A model generated the notes under the pieces. The model had not been told where the DNA came from, did not search any database, and worked only from the letters and a program-made list of their open reading frames with translations. DNA of 16,187 bases, taken from NCBI GenBank assembly GCA_036835375.1, contig DAITMB010000115.1:1-16187 (forward strand), given 5' to 3'. A program made the position numbers and the translations under genes. The first letter of the stretch is position 1. Each line of letters starts with the position of its first letter. Below, piece by piece: positions 8,515-15,247 of this stretch. This DNA is from JANQTF01 sp036835375. Lineage in GTDB: Bacteria; Bacteroidota; Bacteroidia; J057.

Positions 8515-8522
8515 CATCTTTG
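8515..8522 (+). promoter_or_regulatory. Possible -7 element of the M43 protease gene
   Basis: CATCTTTG differs from TAnnTTTG only in the first base. It lies 29 nt before the ATG at 8552, similar to the spacing of the two exact -7 elements in this window. A TTG at 8487-8489 is somewhat too far (25 nt) for the usual -33 element. Confidence 0.35.
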
Positions 8523-8551
8523 CGCTTTTCGTCCTTCCAACTCGTCGTAAT

Positions 8552-10417
8552 ATGATCTCCAGTGCCCGTTATTCTCACCTGCGCCAATCCTGCCTTTGCG
8601 GGGGATTTCGCCACATGTTCTTCTTAGGACTCATTTTGCTGAGCGTGGTCACCCTGTCAGCACAAGAGCGCACTTGTGGCACCATGGATCACCTAGAGCA
8701 TCAGCTCGAAGGGAATCCCAACCTGCGCTACATCATGCAAAACATTGAACGCCAGACCCAGGAGACCATCAAAGGCGCCGGGCATCGCATGGGGCGTGAT
8801 GTCGTGATTCCTGTGGTGGTGCATGTGGTGTACAATTCACCGGACCAAAACATCAGCCAGGCACAGATTCAATCCCAAATCCAGGTCCTCAACGAAGATT
8901 TTCGCTTCCAAAATCCAGACCGCGACCAAGTCCCCCATCAATGGGCTTCCTTGGCTGCCGATACACGCATTTCCTTTCAGCTTGCCAATCGCGACCCGCA
9001 AGGCCAGACCACCACTGGCATCACCCGCACCCGCACCAATACCGAAGCATTCATGGTGCAGAACAACTTTGTCAAGTTCAGTTCGATGGGTGGGGTAGAT
9101 GCCTGGCCCACAGATCAGTACCTCAATATTTGGGTATGCAATCTCGCGATGGGCGTTTTGGGATACAGCCAGTTTCCAGGCGGACCCTCCGCCACGGATG
9201 GCGTGGTCATCGGCTATCGGTTTTTTGGGAACGTGGGCAATGTGAAAGCGCCTTTTAACGGCGGAAGGACTTGCACCCACGAAGTCGGTCACTGGCTCAA
9301 CCTCCGCCACATTTGGGGGGATGGACCCTGCTCGGTCGATGATCTCGTTGCAGACACCCCTCCGGCAGACCGCCCTTCGCAGGGATGTCCAACGTTTCGC
9401 AGTGCCTGCAACGGTCCCATCATGACTTCAAATTACATGGACTACACCGATGATGCCTGCATGAACATGTTCACCTTCGGGCAGGCCGAGCGGATGCAAG
9501 CCCTGTTTTTGCCCGGTGGAGCAAGGGTGTCCCTGCGCAATTCTCCGGGGTTGGTGCAGCAGGCCACACCGGCACCGATGGTGAAAGTCGTGGCCGAACC
9601 CCTCACCCCTACTTCCGTCAAGCTTTCTTGGGTTGCTGTGCCGGATGCAGAGGCATACAATGTGAGATTTCGGCGAATGGGAACAGAGGAATGGCAGCGG
9701 AATCGATTTGACGATCCAGTCATTAGCACCGTAGGGCTTCAGCCCTGCACCGACTACGAATGTCAGGTAGAGCCCGTCGTGGCTGGAAGGGGATTGGGAT
9801 ATTCTCCCCCGCAAGCTTTCCGCACCAATGGCTGTCCTACAGGTGCAGGGAGTGTACCAGTCGGAACAAGCCTTTCTCCCACTCGCCTGCAAGCCACTGT
9901 CTCCGGCCTGGGCGAAGCTCGACTCTATTGGGAAGCTGTGTCTGGCGCAAGCGGCTATCGTCTCCAGTACAAAGTAGCGGGGAGCCGGGTCATTAAGTCA
10001 ATGTATTTGGAAAGCAACAGCACGCAAGTACAGCATCTTGAGTCAGGGAAAAAGTATTTTTGGCGAGTAAGAGCGGATTTTCAGGGGCAAAGTGGCCCAT
10101 TTTCGCCTGTAGCCATCTTCTCCTACTCTCCGGAATTGGCTTCCCTCCGCGTGACAGAGTCGGTCATGGAAGCACCGATGCAGCATCCTATTCGCAAGGG
10201 AGACCTTCCTGTGAAACTGAATTTGTCAGAACCCGGAGCTTTCGCTGGCAAAATTGTGAATGCCTCTGGGGCGATTGTGAAGCGGTATTCTGCCAGGTCA
10301 TTGCCCAGTCAAGAGTGGTTTAAATTTCCTGTCGCGGGCTTGCCGCCCGGAAGATACCAGATCGTGTTGGTGGACGCAGACGGTTTTGAGCTTGTACACG
10401 AGGTCCAGTTGGACTAA
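8552..10417 (+). CDS. Secreted M43 (pappalysin-type) zinc metalloprotease with two Fn3 domains and T9SS-like C-terminal domain
   Basis: The protein has 621 residues. The signal peptide has hydrophobic 22-37 and likely cleavage near Ala37. ATG 8552 is kept because the next Met (22) would leave no positively charged n-region. The catalytic domain (about 80-330) carries HEVGHWLNLRH (243-253), the HExxHxxGxxH-like zinc site with Glu244 as catalytic base (Asn replaces Gly). The Met-turn is SNYMDY, Met296, and cysteines around 241-303 probably form disulfides. Two Fn3-like modules follow (about 342-425 and 441-527). The last 75 or so residues, with KLNLSEPGAF, GKIVNASGAIVKRY and LPPGRYQIVLVDADG, resemble the T9SS type A sorting domain. 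Export by the T9SS and release or anchoring at the cell surface is therefore likely. Substrate unknown. Confidence 0.9.
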   Translation: MISSARYSHLRQSCLCGGFRHMFFLGLILLSVVTLSAQERTCGTMDHLEHQLEGNPNLRYIMQNIERQTQETIKGAGHRMGRDVVIPVVVHVVYNSPDQNISQAQIQSQIQVLNEDFRFQNPDRDQVPHQWASLAADTRISFQLANRDPQGQTTTGITRTRTNTEAFMVQNNFVKFSSMGGVDAWPTDQYLNIWVCNLAMGVLGYSQFPGGPSATDGVVIGYRFFGNVGNVKAPFNGGRTCTHEVGHWLNLRHIWGDGPCSVDDLVADTPPADRPSQGCPTFRSACNGPIMTSNYMDYTDDACMNMFTFGQAERMQALFLPGGARVSLRNSPGLVQQATPAPMVKVVAEPLTPTSVKLSWVAVPDAEAYNVRFRRMGTEEWQRNRFDDPVISTVGLQPCTDYECQVEPVVAGRGLGYSPPQAFRTNGCPTGAGSVPVGTSLSPTRLQATVSGLGEARLYWEAVSGASGYRLQYKVAGSRVIKSMYLESNSTQVQHLESGKKYFWRVRADFQGQSGPFSPVAIFSYSPELASLRVTESVMEAPMQHPIRKGDLPVKLNLSEPGAFAGKIVNASGAIVKRYSARSLPSQEWFKFPVAGLPPGRYQIVLVDADGFELVHEVQLD

Positions 10418-10471
10418 GGTTGTTCAGCTCGTTCCAAGCTAAGTAGGTTAAGATTATCCCCAAAAAACATG

Positions 10472-10516
10472 AAGACCGGGAGGAGGGCTAAAAGAATAGC
10501 TGCTCGTCCCGGTCTT
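10472..10516. terminator. Bidirectional terminator between convergent genes
   Basis: The perfect 10-bp stem AAGACCGGGA / TCCCGGTCTT (10472-10481 with 10507-10516) encloses a 25-nt loop with an inner GCTA/TAGC hairpin. On the minus strand a run of six T follows after CATG. On the plus strand the stem is followed by TGATTTG. It sits between the stops of the protease gene and the FKBP gene, so it can end both transcripts; the minus-strand T-tract is the better one. Confidence 0.75.
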
Positions 10517-10533
10517 TGATTTGATCGTACGTA

Positions 10534-11385
10534 CTACTCTACTTTCAGCAACTCAATGTCAAAAAGCAAAGTGGACTCCGACGGAATGTCTCCCATCTCC
10601 CGGGGTCCATAACCAAGGGGCGAGGGAATGAGCAATTTGCCTTTCCCACCTTCTCGAAACAGCGCAATGCCTTCGTCCCAGCCCTGGATCACGCGCCCGG
10701 AGCCCAGTTCAAAGGAAATCGGCTCATTGCGTTGGCGAGAAGAGTCAAATACTTTCCCATTGAGCAACTGACCTGTGTAGTGGACCGTGACGGTGCTGCC
10801 TGGTTCTGCCTTTTGGCCTTCTCCGGCATTTTCGATGAGGTAAAACAAGCCCGAATCAGTCATTTGAAAGGGCAGCTTGCGTTGATTGGCGTAGTCGGCG
10901 ATCGCAGCAAGCTCTTTCTTCATTTGCATCTCGATGTAGGCTTCAATGAGTTCACGGCGGCGCTCATTTTCTCCTTGTTCCCACGTTTTGTAGGTGGTCT
11001 CGTCCATGATCTCTACCAGTTCCACCTCGAATACCAAGCTTGAATTGGGCGGGATGGTTTCTCCAGCGCCTTGCTTTCCGTATGCGAGCTCTGGTGGCAA
11101 GTATAGGATCCCCTTGCCGCCCTGGCGAAAAAGGGTCAGCCCTTTGTCCCAACCCGAGATCACCTGACCCTGTCCGAGCCGAAAGACAATTGGCTCCCCT
11201 CGATTGAGCGAGCTGTCAAATGCTTTCCCGTTGAGAAAACTACCTGTGTAATGCACCCGAACGTAGTCTCCGGCCTGTGCCTGTGGGCCCGAACCTTCGG
11301 TCTTGATGTGGTAGAGGTATCCGTCGGGGGAAGTGGAAAAGGGGAGATGGCGCTTTTGGAGAAAATCTTGAAGGAAAGCAGACAT
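10534..11385 (-). CDS. Tandem FKBP-type peptidyl-prolyl cis-trans isomerase
   Basis: The protein has 283 residues with two complete FKBP domains. Domain 1 (about 36-127) shows VHYTG (44-48), FDSS (56-59), VISGWDKGL (75-83), LPPELAYG (96-103) and IPPNSSLVFEVEL (111-123). Domain 2 (about 194-282) repeats these as VHYTG (201-205), FDSS (213-216), VIQGWDEGI (232-240), IPSPLGYG (253-260) and IPSESTLLFDIEL (267-279). A charged helical linker (132-165) joins them. Domain 2 lacks the second proline of IPPNS, otherwise both domains look active. FKBPs speed prolyl isomerisation and often act as chaperones. There is no signal peptide or lipobox, unlike many Bacteroidota FKBPs, so a cytoplasmic site is inferred. 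ATG 11385 is followed directly by a domain-like start. The GNAT gene lies 140 nt upstream on the same strand. Confidence 0.93.
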   Translation of the reverse strand: MSAFLQDFLQKRHLPFSTSPDGYLYHIKTEGSGPQAQAGDYVRVHYTGSFLNGKAFDSSLNRGEPIVFRLGQGQVISGWDKGLTLFRQGGKGILYLPPELAYGKQGAGETIPPNSSLVFEVELVEIMDETTYKTWEQGENERRRELIEAYIEMQMKKELAAIADYANQRKLPFQMTDSGLFYLIENAGEGQKAEPGSTVTVHYTGQLLNGKVFDSSRQRNEPISFELGSGRVIQGWDEGIALFREGGKGKLLIPSPLGYGPREMGDIPSESTLLFDIELLKVE

Positions 11386-11525
11386 GTGAGAGAGATCAGA
11401 AGAAGTTATCAGAAAATGAAAAGAGAAATCCAGAAACGTTGGCCGAGATCATTTGCCAAGGCGAATCAGCCATCGGTCAGAACCTTGGAGAACATCCGCC
11501 TGCAAAATAGGAAAAAGGATCTGTT

Positions 11526-12044
11526 TCATTCCTGAGGACAAAGGCATTCCATGACCCGCCACTCGATGCTGTGGAGGACATACGTATAAATGTGCTGAAA
11601 ACCAGCTTTTTGGTAGGACCGAATGGCGCGAAGATTTTCAGCCACGACCTCAATCCTGATTCGGGTGATAGCGAGGGATTGAAAGAGAAAACGGGTCAAC
11701 GTCTTGATCGCGTCTGTGCCCAAACCGTGGCCCATGTGTGTGGCGCTAGCGATGAGGATGTCCATTTGAGTAGATCGATCGACGGGATGCACTTCGTGAT
11801 AGGTGATAATTCCGATGGCCTTGTGATCGAAGTGAATCCAGAAGGCTCGTCCTTTGTCCGCTGCTCTTCCTACAAAGTAATGCGATGGCCATTCCAGCTT
11901 GAACACTTCGGAAGAAGGCACTTCGTCCCCCAACCGATCGCCATACCACCAGGGGGTGGCGTCAGAGCAGGTGGCCCAGGAGAAAAACTTTCGCCTGTCG
12001 GAAAGGGCCATGGGAAGGAGCGCGACGAGTTGGCCTACAATCAT
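11526..12044 (-). CDS. GNAT-family acetyltransferase
   Basis: From ATG 12044 the protein has 172 residues. This start is chosen because the GNAT first strand VALLPMALSDRRKFFSWA (7-24) begins just after it. An in-frame ATG at 12110 would add 22 unconserved residues. Landmarks are a central strand pair with AIGIITYHEV (77-86), DILIAS (95-100), and the acetyl-CoA pyrophosphate loop MGHGLGTDA (104-112), where Met replaces the usual Gln/Arg. Then come IRIEVVAEN (129-137) and NLRAIRSYQKAGF (137-149), the classic N-x-x-(A)-x-x-x-Y-x-x-x-GF signature. The PWWYG stretch (31-35) recalls RimJ/RimL or AAC(6')-like subgroups that acetylate protein N-termini or small amines. The actual acceptor cannot be told. 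No antibiotic-resistance role is claimed. Confidence 0.85.
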   Translation of the reverse strand: MIVGQLVALLPMALSDRRKFFSWATCSDATPWWYGDRLGDEVPSSEVFKLEWPSHYFVGRAADKGRAFWIHFDHKAIGIITYHEVHPVDRSTQMDILIASATHMGHGLGTDAIKTLTRFLFQSLAITRIRIEVVAENLRAIRSYQKAGFQHIYTYVLHSIEWRVMECLCPQE

Positions 12045-12193
12045 AGAGGTTGGCAGATAAATGACAGCAACCCCAAGTTGTAAAAGAGAGGTACTAGCAG
12101 CGAGACACAAAGCTGAGCTTTACATTCCACTGCTAGTTAAAGAAATCCGCTGAGGATCGTGGGATGAATGCAAGAAAGAGAGTGATGTGCCTG

Positions 12194-13139
12194 CTATTTT
12201 CGCTCCAGCGCTTCGATGCGCCGCACCAGCAACTCGAGGAGTTGACGCTGCTCTTCAATCACTGCATGTTGGTCATTGACTTACTCCTCCAGCGTTTGCA
12301 TCAGCGCTTGTTGTTCTTAGATGGCTTTGAGGGCTACCACCGAGTCCATCTTGTAGCTGGCTTCTGTCCCATCTCCGGCAGCGTAGTTGACTAACCCAGG
12401 GAAAAGTGGCGCTGCTGATTGAGCCAAAAATCCGATGGAGTTTTTGTCATTGGGACCTTAGTGCGTGTAGCGATAAGTCATTGGTTCCAGCTCCATGACT
12501 TTGTTCAAGATGGACCTCATGGGCTGTAGCCGTTTTGCGGCGTTCGTCCGAGATAACAGTATATGCACCTGTTGTAGCAAACCGACCTACATTGGTCACT
12601 CCGGAATAGATCCACAGCTCGCCTCTATTGTTCGCGGTGTATAAAGTCCATGAATGATAACTCGGGCCTTCGTTTTGAATTTTCAATCCCTGACCATTAT
12701 TGGTACTGCCAGCACCATTGGAATGCCCCAGGTGTAGGTCACGACTAGGGGCCAGGTTTCTGATCCCTATCCGCTGGGCGTCTGTAATGGTCATGATATC
12801 CCCGGCTAACGAGTGAAAAAAGTTCAGTTTAGCAGCGCCCTGCGTACCTGCGTTCAGGCCTGCTACTTACCAGTTGGTAGATCCGGATCCATGTTGGAAC
12901 TTGATCCGTGCGTAATCATTGGCATCTGTTTCTTCCAGCACCAAATGCGGGAAGCTGCTGCTGTTGTTGGCGTTCACGTGAAATTTTCCGGAAGGGACCT
13001 CTTCGTTGACCCCTACGCTCTGAGCGCTCAAGTTGACCGACAAGATGGGATTTCCCGACGCAAGGAAATTGTACACATCGGCTGTGTCCTTGTTCTGATC
13101 GGTGTCGGGCTAAACGTTGGTGTTGACCTTCGGTGTCAT
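12194..13139 (-). pseudogene. Decayed tail-fibre / S74 chaperone-domain protein gene
   Basis: Read on the minus strand, a protein of about 315 codons can be followed from near 13139 to TAG 12194-12196 with several lesions. The frame opens with KVNTNV, TAG (13110-13112), PDTDQNKDTADVYNFLASG, and goes on to HGSGSTNW, TAA (12867-12869), VAGLNAGTQG and GAYTVISDERRKT. A frameshift near 12527-12535 leads into QPMRSILNKVMELEPMTYRY. TAA follows at 12458-12460, then GPNDKNSIGFLAQSAAP, and TAA again at 12317-12319 and 12281-12283 inside a coiled-coil end (EEQRQLLELLVRRIEALERK). SDERRKT plus LNKVMELEPMTYRY and SIGFLAQ is the C-terminal intramolecular chaperone (S74-like) signature of Bacteroidota and phage fibre or adhesin proteins. 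The N-terminal secretion signal is gone or outside the readable part. Five stops plus a frameshift mean it is not functional by standard decoding. Confidence 0.8.
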
Positions 13140-13650
13140 TTGGTCTCACGAAATCGAGGATTCTTAGGCAAATGCGATAAAAAACTCAGCGCACATCGAA
13201 CAACCCATCCCCAAAATTACCCAAATGGGTGATTGATGAGAGGTCGGGGAAGTAAGGGATGAGTTGGTCCTCAAAAACGAGACAAGAAAAAGTGTTAGCT
13301 TAAGCGAAGCCTTCCCAACTTTCACTTTACCAACGGGAAGACAATCAATAGGGCTTAGGCGATCAACACACAGTGCGAGCTTTAAGGCGAAGGTAGTCCT
13401 GGAAGCTATGTGGGAGCAATCCACTCTGGCCGAACAGTAGGCATGCCCTTGCGATTTGCCAGAAAAAATGAATCGCGTAGAATGATTTCTAAGTAGCTGC
13501 TTGAAAGATTGGGCTCTTCAAATTATATTGCTTGAAGATTTTATTTCTATTTCTACGCCAATTCACCTACTCTCTTGGGAAAGATTGGTATTGTACTGAT
13601 TGAATTTCCCAAATAGTTTCTTTATTATTTCGACGTTTGAGGTTTTGATT
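13140..13650. other. Intergenic region upstream of the decayed fibre gene and the EAD11-like gene
   Basis: No gene is convincing here. On the minus strand TAATTTTG (13219-13212), an exact TAnnTTTG, overlaps a short palindrome ATTACCC-AAAT-GGGTGAT (13216-13233). These could be the relic promoter and operator of the fibre pseudogene. A 6-bp-arm hairpin CTTCCC/GGGAAG lies at 13311-13340. The last 150 bases are AT-rich. No -7 element was found for the plus-strand gene at 13651. Confidence 0.4.
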
Positions 13651-14784
13651 ATGCCAAACGAATCATTCAAGAGCCGTCTTAGGCTACTTATCGGGCAGGG
13701 AAAAATAGAAACGGTCATCGCCGAATTGATGAAAGCGGCAGCTGGTACCGATCAGGAAAACGACATATTGCATTTGTCGTCATCATTTCAAGCGCTACGC
13801 AAGTCAGACCAGTTGGGGATGCTCTCCCACGAGCAAAGCAGGCTTCAACATGCGCGGGTCACAAAAGGAATTCTCGACTTCATAGATGACTTCGAATTTC
13901 CTACCGAACCGTCATTTCCTTCACCATTGCCTCCCTCGCTCAAGATCTCTGAACATGATGTGCGTTCAGGAAGCCAAGTGAACTATCTCATCCCGATGAG
14001 CATAGGAGGAGCACTCCTCCTGATGATCGTGGTCCTGGTGGTGTTTTTGCCCTGCCCTTCAAGCACACAGTTTATTGTGTTTCGCATTGCGTTAGCCCTG
14101 GGAGCAGCGGGGCTGGTTACCGTGATTCCGGGGTTCTTCGAGTTCGACTACAAGCACTTCATGCACGCGGGTGTGCGCGCGGGCGGCGCGTTAGCGATTT
14201 TTGCCTTCGTCTATCTCATCAACCCTGCTGCGGCCGCCACTGGGGGCGACCGCTGTAATCAGCCTTTCGACCTTGCGGTGTTTCTCACGGACACTGACGG
14301 CGCCACGCCCCTGATAAACCAGGGCAATCTCAGCCTGCGGTTTAAAAATGAAAACCGCACGGAGGCGATCGATGCGAAGGGCAGCGCCAACTTTCGACAA
14401 TTGCCCGCACAGGCCGGTGGAGATACCGTGGTGGTGGAACTGGCAGCAGCAGGCTGGCAGTTTACCAATGGGAAGGCCATCATGCGATTTCCGGTGGATG
14501 GGATTCACGCTACCCTGACCATCCAGCGCGACAGCGCCCGCTACTGCTGCATCAGCGGCTCAGTGCGCGATGAGGCCAACCGCTTCCTGCCGGGTGTGAA
14601 GCTCGGCATCGGCAGCCAGTTTGTCGAGAGCGACAGCAACGGGCGCTTTTCCCTCGTGATCCCCGTGTCGCGGCAGGCGGAGAAATACGACCTCACCGCC
14701 ACCCACCCCGGTTTTCGTACCTGGGAAAGTTCCGTCTATCCCGCCACCGAGCAAGAAACCAAGATTGTGTTGCAACGGGAATAG
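13651..14784 (+). CDS. Membrane protein with EAD11-like domain and carboxypeptidase-regulatory-like domain
   Basis: The protein has 377 residues from ATG 13651; a TTG at 13600 is in frame but its extra 17 residues look like leader translation. Residues 8-83 match the pattern of effector-associated domain 11: a first helix LRLLIGQGKIETVIAEL, then LHLSSSFQALR, a loop SDQLGMLSHEQ, and a last helix ending ILDFIDDF. EADs are small adaptor domains that join sensors and effectors in bacterial conflict (NACHT/STAND-type) systems. A Pro-rich linker (84-96) follows, then three hydrophobic helices (112-133, 141-163, 175-193). After that come a beta-rich region (about 200-290) and a CarboxypepD_reg-like fold (299-365: ISGSVRDEANRFLPGVKL, SDSNGRFSL). 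There is no ATPase or obvious effector domain, so it would be an adaptor or sensor part. Family call from motif pattern; partner unknown. Confidence 0.7.
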   Translation: MPNESFKSRLRLLIGQGKIETVIAELMKAAAGTDQENDILHLSSSFQALRKSDQLGMLSHEQSRLQHARVTKGILDFIDDFEFPTEPSFPSPLPPSLKISEHDVRSGSQVNYLIPMSIGGALLLMIVVLVVFLPCPSSTQFIVFRIALALGAAGLVTVIPGFFEFDYKHFMHAGVRAGGALAIFAFVYLINPAAAATGGDRCNQPFDLAVFLTDTDGATPLINQGNLSLRFKNENRTEAIDAKGSANFRQLPAQAGGDTVVVELAAAGWQFTNGKAIMRFPVDGIHATLTIQRDSARYCCISGSVRDEANRFLPGVKLGIGSQFVESDSNGRFSLVIPVSRQAEKYDLTATHPGFRTWESSVYPATEQETKIVLQRE

Positions 14785-14958
14785 GTCATGCGCCATTACC
14801 CCCACAAAACCAGATAACCTACATGGAACAAGCGATTCAACAACACTTTCAGCAAGTCCGGCCGATAATCCGGTCTTCCTGCCCCCCTGGCTTTGCGAAA
14901 CCCCGGAAAGTCGCCCCGGGAAGCCCCAAGGCAATCGTAAGAACAGCAGGAACAGGTG

Positions 14959-14975
14959 CGACCCTTCCAGGGTCG
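14959..14975. repeat. Palindrome 1 of the composite element
   Basis: CGACCCT-TCC-AGGGTCG, with 7-bp arms and a 3-nt loop. It is the outer-left member and pairs by position with palindrome 4. Confidence 0.85.
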
Positions 14976-15005
14976 AAGAAAAGCGGGCGCCTGGAGCTAC
15001 AAAGG

Positions 15006-15026
15006 TTCAACCCCGACGGGGTTGAA
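15006..15026. repeat. Palindrome 2 of the composite element
   Basis: The core CAACCCC-GAC-GGGGTTG is at 15008-15024, and the arms extend to 9 bp with flanking TT/AA. It is the inner-left member and matches palindrome 3 by position. Confidence 0.85.
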
Positions 15027-15035
15027 GCGCCAGAA

Positions 15036-15052
15036 CGACCTTGTAAAGGTCG
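15036..15052. repeat. Palindrome 3 of the composite element
   Basis: CGACCTT-GTA-AAGGTCG, with 7-bp arms and a 3-nt loop. It is the inner-right member. Three base pairs differ from palindrome 2, all in a compensatory way. Confidence 0.85.
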
Positions 15053-15084
15053 AACCTTTGTAGGAGTTGATCGCGTTTTTTTCT

Positions 15085-15101
15085 CGACCCCAGCGGGGTC
15101 G
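15085..15101. repeat. Palindrome 4 of the composite element
   Basis: CGACCCC-AGC-GGGGTCG, with 7-bp arms and a 3-nt loop. It is the outer-right member, and one compensatory base pair separates it from palindrome 1. Confidence 0.85.
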
Positions 15102-15145
15102 CACCTTGCAATTGCCCTGCGCAGCCCCTTCATTGTGAAAAAAAG

Positions 15146-15173
15146 ATATTGGGGGCAGCGACACCAATATTTT
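15146..15173 (+). terminator. Weak hairpin with short T-tract
   Basis: ATATTGG (15146-15152) pairs with CCAATAT (15164-15170), and TTT follows. The A-run at 15138-15144 could extend the stem past a bulge. It may be a weak terminator for the EAD11-like gene, but the stem is AT-rich and the T-tract short. Confidence 0.3.
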
Positions 15174-15247
15174 CGCCAGTTCATCCCCGCCCACATGACG
15201 GCCTGAAAAACCTCAAAAATACCCTCATCCCCCTCAACCCGATTCCA

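Larger units (their letters stand above)
8041..8551. other. Intergenic region with a possible transposase-like remnant
   Basis: The 511 bases have no intact gene. A run of nine G (8062-8070) follows five T. The frame from 8305 to the TGA at 8460 reads like a helix-turn-helix segment and is listed separately. A weak promoter candidate for the protease lies at 8515-8522. Other open frames here look random in composition. Confidence 0.5.
14955..15105. repeat. REPIN-like composite of four palindromes in inverted symmetry
   Basis: The 151-bp element is centred on 15030. Its left half and the reverse complement of its right half align without gaps. Both start GGTGCGACCC, both have a 7-3-7 palindrome there, both have CTACAAAGGTTC starting exactly 42 nt in (14997-15008 and 15063-15052), and both continue into a second 7-3-7 palindrome. 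The differences between halves preserve pairing: in the outer palindromes T-A becomes C-G once, and in the inner ones A-T becomes G-C once and two C-G become T-A. This is the layout of REP doublets (REPINs/BIMEs), which in other bacteria are moved by RAYT (TnpA-REP) proteins. No RAYT gene is in the window. Family membership is inference; the symmetry is seen directly. Confidence 0.8.
14785..15247. other. Intergenic region with palindromic element
   Basis: Most of this stretch is the palindromic element at 14955-15105. Left of it, two near-identical 10-mers CCCCGGAAAG and CCCCGGGAAG lie side by side (about 14902-14924). A frame starting at ATG 14823 has a protein-like first dozen codons (MEQAIQQHFQQV) but then runs through the palindromes, so it is at best a gene remnant. 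Confidence 0.5.

Noticed and set aside
12194..13139. A functional gene read with a reassigned stop code
   Set aside because: A frameshift near 12530 would still break the protein, and other genes in the window use standard stops.
14955..15105. CRISPR array
   Set aside because: The repeats are short palindromes of differing sequence in inverted, not direct, orientation, and there are no uniform spacers.
14823..15206. 127-codon plus-strand frame with a plausible first few residues
   Set aside because: It reads straight across all four palindromes and becomes Arg/Pro-rich; no family resemblance.
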